Shown: positions 36,357-46,655 of the stretch, one piece after another | Position numbering within the stretch: position 1 is the first letter of the stretch | Layout of the letters: the number at the start of each line of letters is the position of its first letter | Made by a program: the position numbers and the translations under genes | Assembly (NCBI RefSeq): GCF_001949145.1 | Contig: NW_019091428.1 | Location: forward strand, 596,622 to 660,621 | Origin: Acanthaster planci | Lineage: Eukaryota; Echinodermata; Asteroidea; Valvatida; Acanthasteridae | Reading direction: 5' to 3' | Length of the DNA stretch: 64,000 nt | Notes under the pieces: generated by a model | Seen by the model: the letters and a program-made list of their open reading frames with translations, nothing else | Databases searched by the model: none | What the model was told of the DNA's origin: nothing

Positions 36357-36780
36357 CGTCGGTGGTAAAGGTTTCCCTCAAGAGTGATAATCTTCAAACA
36401 CTCGTAAGGATCCATACCAAAGAGAAACTGTTCACTTATGTATGGCAGAGCTTTCTCTGGAAATAGCCATTAATTAACGCACTCGAGGATCCACACTGGA
36501 TGTAGACCTTTTACCCGATGTGACAATTGTGACAAACGCTTCGTTTAGGATATTCAAATTGAAACCCACGGGAGAGTACACACGAATTTAAAATCGTGAC
36601 TTGTATGTGTATGAGAGTTAAAAGCTGTAAGAGAAACCATTAACAGTACATGTATGTTTGTGACACATGTTCTCAATAAATTGTACTCTTGAAAGACACA
36701 TAAGAGTCCATATCAGAGAAACTTTTTAGTGACGAAGAATTGTAACTTCAGAGAATACGGGACAGTTCACCTCAACTAAA
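36357..36780 (+). pseudogene. Decayed fingers downstream of ZNF3
   Basis: Finger words continue after the stop (CCATACCAAAGAGAAACTG, GGATCCACACTGGATG, CGATGTGACAATTGTGACAAACG, GAAAGACACATAAGAGTCC) with stops and indels. The block 36060-36660 is repeated at 44372-44937 behind ZNF4. Sequence from 36781 to about 37110 shows nothing further. Confidence 0.75.
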
Positions 36781-37111
36781 AGCCAGGTATCAAATGAAGT
36801 TTTTAAATACACGTAGAGTATTAGGTTCTAGTAGGCAGTGTTTGAATGTTTCTAAATTTTTCAGACTGTGACTTTTGTTTAGTGTGCAAGGGCTCACATG
36901 TGTTCTTTTTTATTTACTGATTTACATATAATTTCTTTTTATAAAGGAAAAAGAGGGTATTTGAACAAGTTTTAACTACCATGCCGGATCACATTTTCGC
37001 ACTACGTTTCCGCAAAATTGAGAATACTTCGATTGGGCAAATTTCGCTGCTGATATTTTGCGACATTAAAATTTGGTTTTCTTTACCGCTGTCGTGTATG
37101 TCTGAAGTATG

Positions 37112-37386
37112 AACCGGCCTCTAGTGGTGTATTGGTACAAGAACAGATGGAGAGCCAACGGGGACCATCCCACCATCCCCAGGATCAAAAGTATTTTGAA
37201 AATATTGGAAACCGAATACATGTACCTTCCAAAAGCGCGAGGAAGCAGGAAAATGTAGTCTCAACTGTGATCCACCTGGCAAGGCATGGAGGGGTATATA
37301 AACTGTTGGACTTCCCTAATCGAGACGATTTGAAAAAATATGTTCTGGATCTGCCCTGGCTTGCGGACATCACTTTGGAGCCATGA
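37112..37386 (+). pseudogene. Unidentified coding-like fragment, probably frameshifted
   Basis: Two overlapping frames both look protein-like. One (from about 37118) reads VYWYKNRWRANGDHPTIPR and stays open to a stop near 37257. The other, open to a stop at 37384-37386, ends ARHGGVYKLLDFPNRDDLKK and then YVLDLPWLADITLEP. A shift between them near 37200-37260 would make one protein of about 85 residues. Composition (W, Y, P, charged residues) is unlike the surrounding DNA. I do not recognise the family; a fragment of a retroelement or of an ordinary gene are both possible. Confidence 0.35.
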
Positions 37387-37738
37387 GTTGAATTCGATAA
37401 TCCAGTGAAAGGTTTCAGCTCAGACTGAAATGGGTTTTGCCTGTCTTTGCAACAGGCGGATGGGTTGCGAGATAGAACATCAATGTCTTAGACCTTCTTC
37501 ACGGGGAACCACTTTTTATCTTCCCCAATTGTATCGTTCAGTTCTGTGTATAAATTAGTTCTGTGGTGCGAGATTTCTCAGTTGCAAACCTCAATTCCTG
37601 TCTTATTTGCCTTATTTGTGTACATTCAGATATGAGTTATGGTGGCAAATTTCAAATTATTCTAAATAAAAATGTGATATCTATTTTGCAGTTGTATATT
37701 TGCTCTTAGATTTCCCAATAAGCCATTTGCCATTTGGT

Positions 37739-38058
37739 ACGCTGAGTTATGTGACTGCACCTAAAGAACGATTTGAATTCCCCAGTCTAGAGACACTGTT
37801 GCTATACCTCGTGATTCGGGGCAAGCTTTCGCATAGCGACCACCATCTCTGGATCAATGGGCTGGTTCCTTTGTGCCCTTCGTATCCATTGAGAACAGTG
37901 TACATGTTCTGTTGCAAGGCGTCTCTTATGTAACTAAGCAAAAGCTTGCCCCGAATCACTTGGTATAGCAGCAGTGGTTTTAGTCGGGAAAATTCAAGTT
38001 ATGTTCACGCGAATTTAAAGAACTCAGTGAACAGATTTGGGTCAAGGTTAATTCGCAA
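37739..38058. mobile_element. Foldback family 2, copy 2
   Basis: Same order of parts as 32712-33058: GAACGATTTGAATTCCCC, CCTCGTGATTCGGGGCAAGC, the central CATTGAGAACAGTGTACATG, then CTTGCCCCGAATCAC and GGGAAAATTCAAGTTATG. The outer left arm is shorter than in copy 1. It sits in ZNF unit 4 as copy 1 sits in unit 3, so it may have been duplicated with the unit. Confidence 0.75.
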
Positions 38059-38746
38059 AAGGCTTATTGCAAAGGTTACCCCACTTTCAATACAAGGACA
38101 ACCTCCAGGAAATCTCTCGCACATTTATTGTAAATTAAAACACCTTTGAACGTGCATTTTATTTCAGATACACGCAATACTTAAGGTTTATAATTGAAGG
38201 AACTGTGTTCTGAAGTTTTTAAAAGCCCTTTTTTATACTCTTCTGTACTAACGAAGACTAATGAAACCTTTTGGAGTCAAGAACAACTCCATTGATGTAT
38301 TTGTTCGAGCCTTCGTGATAACAGTTTGCTTTATTGCTGTGATTTCTATGGACAAGACACACTTCACTTTGTATGTTTTCATGTTCAAATGTTCAACCCT
38401 AAATTGTTCCTTGAAATCGTTTCTGAGATAAGGTTGCTTGCTGTCATGTTGACATAGTTTTCGACAGAGAAATCGCAACAGTAAAGTATGAAAAATACAA
38501 ACGTATCACAGTACTGCGTGGGGGTATTTATTGCTGTCGTCTGTTCCAAGGCAGCAAATTTTTGGATTCCGACTGAGCTTATCGGGAAAGCCGTCATTGA
38601 AACTGTTTTCTGAACGGCATCTTGAGGACCAGCGTCCGTCCGCGAAACAGTCGTCGGCATATGAATGTAGCATGCAGGCCCACTGCGCGCCAGCAACGCG
38701 ACGACAGTGACGCGACAGGAGCAGTACGCATTGCAAGGTCAGTTTG

Positions 38747-38799
38747 ATGGCAAGACGGTGACTCGTTGCTGTGTACGAAGTATTCTCCTCCCGAAGCTG
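38747..38799 (+). pseudogene. Dead first exon of ZNF4
   Basis: ATG GCA AGA CGG is followed at once by TGA (38759-38761). ZNF3 has ATG GCA AGA TGG at the homologous place. The donor is CTG|GTAAATG at 38800. Flanking words (GAAACAGTCGTCGGCATATGA near 38643, and a CACCGCC..TGA..CCATT block near 38830) match unit 3. The ZNF4 transcript, if any, cannot start here. Confidence 0.55.
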
Positions 38800-40867
38800 G
38801 TAAATGAACTCCTGTTGAAACCATGACAGCACCGCCTGAGGCTTGACCGCCATTGAGAAATGAAGTGGGTGTTGAAAACGCTTTCGCGATTATTTTGGAT
38901 GAAATGTGAATGGTTCGATTGGGGTATTGCCAAAGGGCACGGACCAACTGCTCCCCTGGAACATGTTGACGTGTTCCCACAGTTCGGTAAATACTGGAGC
39001 CTTTTACCATGTTGCCACGAAACAACCATGACCGCATGCCACGATTGTACAATACATGGCGTTTATGTTAGAAGTGAATAAAAATCCGTTTAGGCCAGTG
39101 CTTCTATACCAGCTGTTGGGCTCAGTTCGTCCATGGAGGAAGGTTTGCAGGCTTCACATCACTTCCATAGCTGTCTGCCTCTATAGATCAAGCAGGGTTT
39201 ATGCTATGCCCATATTACAATAAGCACGAAACCTGTAAATTCTGTTGTCAGTACGAGGGCCGGGCCGTGACTTGTAAACACAAGGCAACGTTTTGTCTTT
39301 GACTTCTGCCAGTTTCATCAGATGCAATTTCGCCAGGATGTTCTCTGTAAAAGGGTTTGGTCAGAATAGCTAATCACTCATACTCGTGCTTGGGTTTCAT
39401 CAATGCTGTATTAACCAAGTGCTCATGACCGGTATTACTCTCCCCAATTTCTTCTCCGTTGGATTAGGTGCATGTTTTGGTTGCAAAACAAGTCCAAGCC
39501 CCCTCCTCTTTGCTGTATCTGCAAACGAAATTCCTAGGTGAACAACAAATGGCTCCCCTCCACTGTTCCTGGTTCTTTCTTCAGAGACTTGTGAGTGTAC
39601 ATGTAAGTAATAGTTAGCGAGATGACACGGACTGTATCCACATCTTGGAGTGCCTGCAGGTCTGGCTTAGCCTTGTATTCCTGGATTTACATCAAAGCAA
39701 CAGGGTACTCACTTCTCCATAAATGCTTGATCAATTTTTCAGTTATAAAAAAGTGCACCGTTCAGTTCACATAATTCAAAAAAGATCTCAAACAGTGTTC
39801 GTACATGGAAAAATACAGAGATAGAAAGTGATTCTAAGAAAAATTCATTTCCTGGTTTTTTAAATTTTAATCGATCCTTCACAATTGGAATATTTCCCAT
39901 GAGATCAAAATCAAACAACCTTTCTAAAAGTTTGTTTAAAAGAATTAGCAACAATACGCATGGAAGAAATGAAATAATATTGTAACAGATCAACTGTTTC
40001 AATAAAACACTATTTAAACTGTTTCTGACACGTTATGGACCCACTCTTGTAGGCAATGTTACGAACAGATATGGCATCGTAGCTTCCACGAAAAATTCGT
40101 CCTTGCCGAGTGAATACGCCTCAGTCCTCAAAACATGTTTGTTTCTGGGGATTATATGCACCACCGTGATGCGTGTTGCTTTTCAGTCCATGCCTGATTC
40201 CGTGGCTGGAGGTTTTCCTCCCAACCGTTACCTCCTGTCTCCTCGTTGCTGGTGTGGTTGGTTATGGGTCGTATGGCGACCGCCTGAGGCGCCCTTGTAT
40301 GTCATAGGCTCAGTCACGCTTAATGACTTTTTGTATCATACATTGCCTTCATTGCACAGTGCCTTTTGAACATGTCCGTATGAAATTTGCGCTTTATAAG
40401 TGAATAAATGTTATTTTTCCAAACGTATGTTACAAAGCAACTCATATGGAATTCGTGGCAGACTACCGGTACTCGGTCATGAAGCAATAGGCTATTTGAA
40501 CACGGGAGTGCCAAAAACTACTTTCATGGTACAGATTTCTTTTGCCGTTTACTCCACCTTGTAACTATTCTGTTCCAAAAGGAGTGTGGCACAGATTTAT
40601 TTTCACCAACGACATGCGTGTATGCCCTAGGACAGGGGGACCAGAGTGTGGCGCTGGGGGTGTAAGCCTCTGCCCTTTACTAAAACAATAAATAAACGGA
40701 AGAAAAAGAGATTGTGTCAGAAATGGAATGCAAGTTTATTTTCAAAATGAGGGAGATCAGACAAAGATAACAAAGGGAACAGTTGGACAGCATTTTACAT
40801 GATCATTAAAAGATAAAAAAATGAGTTTAATTCCAATGACGACAATTAAGCATGGTTTCCCAGCACA
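38800..40867. other. Intron/intergenic DNA of ZNF unit 4
   Basis: No exon, long repeat or RNA gene could be supported in this stretch. Confidence 0.5.
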
Positions 40868-40926
40868 TTAACCCTAACCCTCCTCAATCCTCCAACAGGT
40901 GAAGGATTCAGGAGGGTTAGGGTTAA
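40868..40926. mobile_element. 59-bp palindrome bounded by TTAA with telomere-like arms
   Basis: The left arm TTAACCCTAACCCTCCT is exactly inverted at the right end (AGGAGGGTTAGGGTTAA). After one mismatch, AATCCT pairs further in. TTAA ends followed by CCC resemble piggyBac termini and target sites, and the arms also contain the CCCTAA telomere word. It may be a minimal internally deleted element or a healed break. Its origin cannot be decided from this copy. Confidence 0.55.
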
Positions 40927-41337
40927 AAGTGAACATTCAACATGTTCATTGTCATAGGCTTTTCCTGTTTCTAGTGGAATTTTTTATCCTAAGGAATGTT
41001 TCTTTGGAGCATTGAAACGGTCCAAAACAATAGTCTCACTTCCGATGGCATATATATATACAGACTGAAATTCAGAAGGAACGTGAAAACTTCCCCAGGA
41101 AAGTTCCAACAGAACGTTCCTATTTGTATTTTAAGATGAACCGTGGTGCAAATCCAAAGGCCAATTTGTGATGATCCGTTACCGAGGTTAGTCGGTGTAG
41201 TTTTTTTTTTCCATTGAACAGAAAAACACTCTTCTTGTTGGGTGTATGTGGAACCCAATATTCTTGATTTCACCATGGTATACTTGTAAACTCCTTTAAT
41301 ATCGTTTCTCTATGTGCTTATTCCTGTTCTTATAGTT
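40927..41337. other. 3' end of the presumed ZNF4 intron
   Basis: Resembles the intron before ZNF3 (GAACGTTCCTATTTGTA). It ends in a plausible acceptor, CTTATAG|TTGC at about 41334. No gene is seen. Confidence 0.5.
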
Positions 41338-41651
41338 GCTAGAAGCCCCTTGCAAGAGGTCCTTTTCAGCAACAGTTCGGCATGTCACTGACAGCTCCAA
41401 CTATTAACAAGAAACACTACACCCGTAAAGCGTTTATGATTTGTGGCAGAGGCTTTTTAACGGAATGGAACTGTGGAACAGCAAGAGAGGCCATGACAGG
41501 GAAGCCGTTCATTTGTGACTTTTGTGCACAACGTTTCTCATGGAAGGCTCTCTGAAGAAGACAACGAAGGACCACACCAGAGAGAAGCTGTTTACTTGTG
41601 ACGTATTGCAAAGATTTCTCAGAATAGTGTTATTTACAGACACACACGAAA
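41338..41651 (+). pseudogene. Decayed leader and first fingers of ZNF4
   Basis: The exon starts TTGCTAGAAG, matching TTGGATGACG of ZNF1. The frame that aligns with ZNF1 ends in TAA soon after. Another frame opens with ATG at 41383 and runs 58 codons through two poor fingers (MICGRGF, FICDFCAQRF) to a TGA near 41555. The next finger carries a deletion and a TAG just before the intact array. So no leader joins the array in frame. Confidence 0.6.
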
Positions 41652-43749
41652 ATGCACACTGGAGAGACACCCTTTACTTGTGACATTTGTGGCAGTAGCT
41701 TTTCACGGAGATCTACGTTACAAACACACATGAGGATACACACTGGAGAGAAACGCTTTACTTGCGACATTTGTGGCAATGGCTTCTCACGGAAATCTAC
41801 ATTACAAATACACATGAGGATACACACTGGAGAGAAACCCTTTTCTTGTGACGTTTGTGGCACTGGTTTCTCACACAAATCTACGTTACAAACACACATG
41901 AGGATACATACTGGAGAGAAACCCTTTACTTGTGACATTTGTGGCCGTGGCTTCTCACAGAAATCTACGTTAGAATCACACATGAGGATCCACACTGGAG
42001 AGAAACCCTTTACCTGTGACATTTGTGGCAGTGGTTTCTCTCAGAAATCTACATTAGAAATACACATGAGGATACACACTGGAGAGAAACCCTTTTCTTG
42101 TGACGTTTGTGGCACTGGTTTCTCACACAAATCTGCGTTACAAGCACACAGGAGGATACACACTGGAGAGAAACCCTTTACTTGTGACATTTGTGGCAGT
42201 AGCTTTTCACGGAAATCTACGTTACAAACACACAGGAGGAAACACACTGGAGAGAAACCCTTTACTTGTGACATTTGTGGCAGTGACTTCTCACAAATAT
42301 GTACATTACGGAGACACATGAGGATACACACTGGAGAGACACCCTTTATTTGTGACGTTTGTGGCAGTAGCTTTTCACATAAATCTACGTTACAAAAACA
42401 CATGAGGATCCACACTGGAGAGAAACCCTTTACTTGTGACATTTGTGGCCATGGCTTCTCACAGAAATCTACGTTAGAATCACACATGAGGATACACACT
42501 GGAGAGAAACCCTTTACCTGTGACATTTGTGGCAGTAGCTTCTCGCAGAAATCTACATTAGAAATACACATGAGGATACACACTGGAGAGAAACCCTTTT
42601 CTTGTGACGTTTGTGGCACTGGTTTCTCACACAAATCTGCGTTACAAGCACACAGGAGGATACACACTGGAGAGAAACCCTTTTCTTGTGACGTTTGTGG
42701 CAGTAGCTTTTCACGGAAATCTACGTTACAAACACATTCGAGGAAACACACCNNNNNNNNNNNNNNNNNNNNNNNNNNNNNNNNNNNNNNNNNNNNNNNN
42801 NNNNNNNNNNNNNNNNNNNNNNNNNNNNNNNNNNNNNNNNNNNNNNNNNNNNNNNNNNNNNNNNNNNNNNNNNNNNNNNNNNNNNNNNNNNNNNNNNNNN
42901 NNNNNNNNNNNNNNNNNNNNNNNNNNNNNNNNNNNNNNNNNNNNNNNNNNNNNNNNNNNNNNNNNNNNNNNNNNNNNNNNNNNNNNNNNNNNNNNNNNNN
43001 NNNNNNNNNNNNNNNNNNNNNNNNNNNNNNNNNNNNNNNNNNNNNNNNNNNNNNNNNNNNNNNNNNNNNNNNNNNNNNNNNNNNNNNNNNNNNNNNNNNN
43101 NNNNNNNNNNNNNNNNNNNNNNNNNNNNNNNNNNNNNNNNNNNNNNNNNNNNNNNNNNNNNNNNNNNNNNNNNNNNNNNNNNNNNNNNNNNNNNNNNNNN
43201 NNNNNNNNNNNNNNNNNNNNNNNNNNNNNNNNNNNNNNNNNNNNNNNNNNNNNNNNNNNNNNNNNNNNNNNNNNNNNNNNNNNNNNNNNNNNNNNNNNNN
43301 NNNNNNNNNNNNNNNNNNNNNNNNNNNNNNNNNNNNNNNNNNNNNNNNNNNNNNNNNNNNNNNNNNNNNNNNNNNNNNNNNNNNNNNNNNNNNNNNNNNN
43401 NNNNNNNNNNNNNNNNNNNNNNNNNNNNNNNNNNNNNNNNNNNNNNNNNNNNNNNNNNNNNNNNNNNNNNNNNNNNNNNNNNNNNNNNNNNTTTACTTGT
43501 GACGTTTGTGGCAGTAGCTTTTCACGGAAATCTACGTTACAAACACACACGAGGAAACACACTGGAGAGAAACCCTTTACTTGTGACATTTGTGGCAGTC
43601 ACTTCTCACAGAAATGTACTCTACGGAGACACATGAGGATACACTGTGGAGAGAAACCCTTTATTTGTGACGTTTGTGGCAGTGACTTTTCACATAAATC
43701 TACGTTTCAAACACACATGAGGGTCCACACTAGAGAGAAACCCTTGTGA
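41652..43749 (+). CDS. ZNF4: homogenised C2H2 array with HTGEKP linkers, interrupted by an assembly gap
   Basis: The first in-frame ATG is 41652 (MHTGETPF). Thirteen complete fingers precede the gap at 42753 and three follow it (43492-43749), all with consensus C-x2-C-x12-H-x3-H spacing and canonical TGEKP linkers, unlike ZNF1-3. Fingers are exactly 84 bp and nearly identical outside the helix. Contact positions vary mainly at -1 (R, H, Q) and 6 (T, S, I, A, R). Fingers 3-8 and 9-13 form a six-finger (504-bp) higher-order repeat. The array ends when a 5-bp deletion near 43743 shifts the frame (REKPL, stop). The frame differs across the N run only because its length is arbitrary. By family a nuclear DNA-binding protein; regular intact fingers suggest recent expansion, while the dead exon 1 and leader make expression doubtful. 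Confidence 0.7.
42753..43491. other. Assembly gap (739 N) inside the ZNF4 array
   Basis: The sequence before the gap ends in finger type RKSTLQT (position 5 of the six-finger unit) and after it starts at a finger of the same type. One missing unit would need 432 bp and two would need 936 bp, so the stated gap length is probably an estimate. Confidence 1.
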
Positions 43750-44936
<1,187 letters not shown>

Positions 44937-44937
<1 letters not shown>

Positions 44938-45034
44938 CCTAACCCTCTTAACGGCTTTTTCACTAGCCGTGAGTACCATCGTCAGTAGCATAGTGGCCGC
45001 CGCGAGAGCTGCCGGAACCGACCCCAGCACCTGA
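44937..45034 (+). pseudogene. C-terminal fragment of an unidentified element protein
   Basis: The frame reads through a hydrophobic, alanine-rich stretch (LTAFSLAVSTIVSSIVAAA) to RAAGTDPST and a TGA at 45032-45034. It begins at the left edge of the foreign block without a start codon, so the upstream part was lost at the breakpoint. It could be a membrane-associated segment or helix. The family is unknown. Confidence 0.4.
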
Positions 45035-45059
45035 ACCAAAACCACAGAGTAAAGGAAGC

Positions 45060-45302
45060 ATGACAGACTGGATAAAACGGCAATTTTGGAATTTGGCTAA
45101 CGTATTGAAGAAACTCGGGTTGAAAGCTTTAGGCGCTTTGCCGGAAAAAAAAATTGGCAGTATTTTAGGGTGGTTATTCAACGTGGCGAGTAAAGCGGTT
45201 GGTTGGATCGCGAATCACGTGTTGACCTTAATTGTTTTTAGCGGTACGTTATGTAATTTTGACTTTTATACAAAAAACGTGATTTCGTTTATAGCTAATT
45301 AA
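45060..45302 (+). CDS. Small amphipathic/membrane ORF of the inserted element (80 aa)
   Basis: ATG at 45060, 26 bp after the preceding frame ends; stop TAA at 45300-45302. The N-terminal half is basic and helical-looking (MTDWIKRQFWNLANVLKKLG), then comes ALPEKKIGSILGWLFN, and a hydrophobic segment around VGWIANHVLTLIVFSG (residues about 47-62) suggests a membrane helix. It ends near a hairpin that may terminate its transcript. No family could be named. It is the only apparently undamaged ORF in the block. It could be a structural or membrane-active small protein of a virus-like element; that is inference. Confidence 0.5.
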   Translation: MTDWIKRQFWNLANVLKKLGLKALGALPEKKIGSILGWLFNVASKAVGWIANHVLTLIVFSGTLCNFDFYTKNVISFIAN

Positions 45303-45331
45303 CAATAGTTTTAACTTGGGCCAAAAAAATT

Positions 45332-45363
45332 AAAAACCCTCGCCAAATTTGAGGAGGGTTTTT
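45332..45363. terminator. Hairpin between convergent ORFs
   Basis: AAAAACCCTC (45332-45341) pairs exactly with GAGGGTTTTT (45354-45363) around a 12-base loop. It lies in the 78-bp space between the plus-strand stop (45302) and the minus-strand stop (45380). Position and form suggest a bidirectional transcription or mRNA 3'-end signal, as in some compact viral genomes. Function is inferred. Confidence 0.5.
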
Positions 45364-45379
45364 GGTGCTTTTTATTTTT

Positions 45380-45783
45380 CTAAGTTAATACTTTATACAG
45401 CATAAAGCCTATCACACCGACGGCGATGACTCCAATAGTTAAAGACAGTTTTTCTTCGTTTTGTACGTCTAACAGCTTGAGACACAGCTAACGTTTAGAA
45501 TAGGATCTGGCTTGACGTTTGGTTTTGGTAAAATTGTTGGGCTTTCTTCTACTTGATCGTCAAAATCAACGGTTTGAATAACACCAGAATTTAAGCTCGG
45601 TATGTAACCGGTCTGCATGTCTTTGGTCGCAATTTGTAAATTGTAATTATAACCTGCAAACGTTCCGATGCGTAAGTCCATGTCAGAGGGAACCAGGTAT
45701 GACCCCAGTGCGACTACGAAATTAAACGGCGTTTTTGCATACTGCAACGAATCTTTAAATTGGTTTATCGATTGTTCTTTCGT
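45380..45783 (-). pseudogene. Element protein with C-terminal membrane helix, frameshifted
   Basis: On the minus strand a frame is open from about 45783 (no clear ATG; a TTG lies at 45747) to TAG at 45469. It contains FNFVVALGSYLVPSDMDLRI, a GYNYNLQIATKD segment, and a proline-rich part (PTILPKPNVKPDP). A second frame overlaps its end and reads LDVQNEEKLSLTIGVIAVG, then VIGFMLYKVLT, to TAG at 45380-45382: a typical single-pass tail anchor. A frameshift near 45475 would separate them from one original protein of about 130 residues. Its start overlaps the end of the next ORF by up to 29 bp. No family is recognised. Confidence 0.45.
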
Positions 45784-46348
45784 TTACTCGTTCAAATTCT
45801 TCTTTACTCGTCAATTTACTTTCTTTCAATTTTGTCGTCGTATTTGAGCGGATCTTTTCCTTCATTTCGTTAGACTTTTTCAGCTCGGATAAAATCAGTA
45901 CAAATTCTTCTTGGGATATGTCGCCGTCTTCTATAGCGTGAGAAACGTATTCCTCGATCGTGTTTAGCTTGACGTCGGCAAGAACGCGGATTTGATCGTG
46001 TTTTTTTGTTTTGTGCGACAGTCGGCGGCTGGCGTATTTTAACATCGCTTAAGCGCCAAATGTGCCGATAGCAATGCTTTTCATAACAAGACCCACAGGG
46101 CTGGTAATGGCTTCCGAGCTTGCGGGAATTCCTATAGCTGCAGAAGTTGCGCCTATCGCTTGTTCGTCATACTCTACGTAACCGAGCGCGGTTAAAAGTC
46201 GTTTAATCTTTTTGTAACTAACTTCGCGAGTGTTGCGTTCTCTTAAGATCTGCGATTGGATTTCTTTGATCTTTTTGAGCCTGTAGACTTTAGTCTCTGC
46301 TTGTTCGACCGAGTTTAACTCTGGGTACTTGCCCAAATCCGGATACAT
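45755..46348 (-). pseudogene. Element protein split by an in-frame stop (99 + 96 codons)
   Basis: ATG at 46348 (start MYPDLGKYPELNS) leads into a charged, coiled-coil-like region (ETKVYRLKKIKEIQSQI) and a small-residue-rich segment (GATSAAIGIPASSE, residues about 66-79) that could be a hydrophobic hairpin. A TAA at 46049-46051 interrupts it; the same frame continues, with a Met three bases further, through KYASRRLSHKTKKHDQIRV, an acidic helical part (AIEDGDISQEEFVLILSEL) and a TAA at 45755. Continuity of frame and composition across the stop shows one ancestral protein of about 196 residues. I recall unnamed proteins of this style in cnidarian and other invertebrate genomes, unverified. Function unknown. 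Confidence 0.5.
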
Positions 46349-46391
46349 GTTTGACTCGACGTTTATTTATTTTTTTTATTATATACGCGTT

Positions 46392-46655
46392 TTAAAAAAT
46401 TTCGAACTCGATTAAAATTTTGTAGATATTATTCAAGAGCTCATCTCGCTCGTTTTTAACAGAAAAAGTAAATTCACTGATGTTTCTGTCTATTAACTTT
46501 TTAGGCGTTGTACACGTCTGCGGATGTTGAGTTGAAAGGCTCGATGGCTATTACGTCTAGCAAGTCAAAAGACTGCCCATTATAAAAGTTGCCAAACGTA
46601 TTTAACTATTTGCAATGAATAAACGCGAGTTTCAAGAGGTTTAAATCATACTTGC
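46392..46655 (-). pseudogene. C-terminal fragment of a further element protein
   Basis: From the right edge of the block the minus strand reads LNLLKLAFIHCK, a TAG, then FGNFYNGQSFDLLDVIAIEP and FNSTSADVYNA. After a frameshift near 46505 it reads KKLIDRNISEFTFSVKN and ERDELLNNIYKILIEFEIF, to TAA at 46392. The alternating hydrophobic strands and the ending suggest a beta-rich protein, but no family can be named. The N-terminal part is missing, lost at the junction with CRYL1-B. It lies 44 bp upstream of the next minus-strand ATG. Confidence 0.4.

Noticed and set aside
41630-42751. Long minus-strand ORFs opposite ZNF4
   Set aside because: Mirror frames of the 84-bp finger repeat; they repeat with the same period and have no independent features.
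41652-43749. ZNF4 array considered as a CRISPR-like or satellite repeat
   Set aside because: The 84-bp period is the C2H2 finger plus linker, with conserved Cys and His codons.
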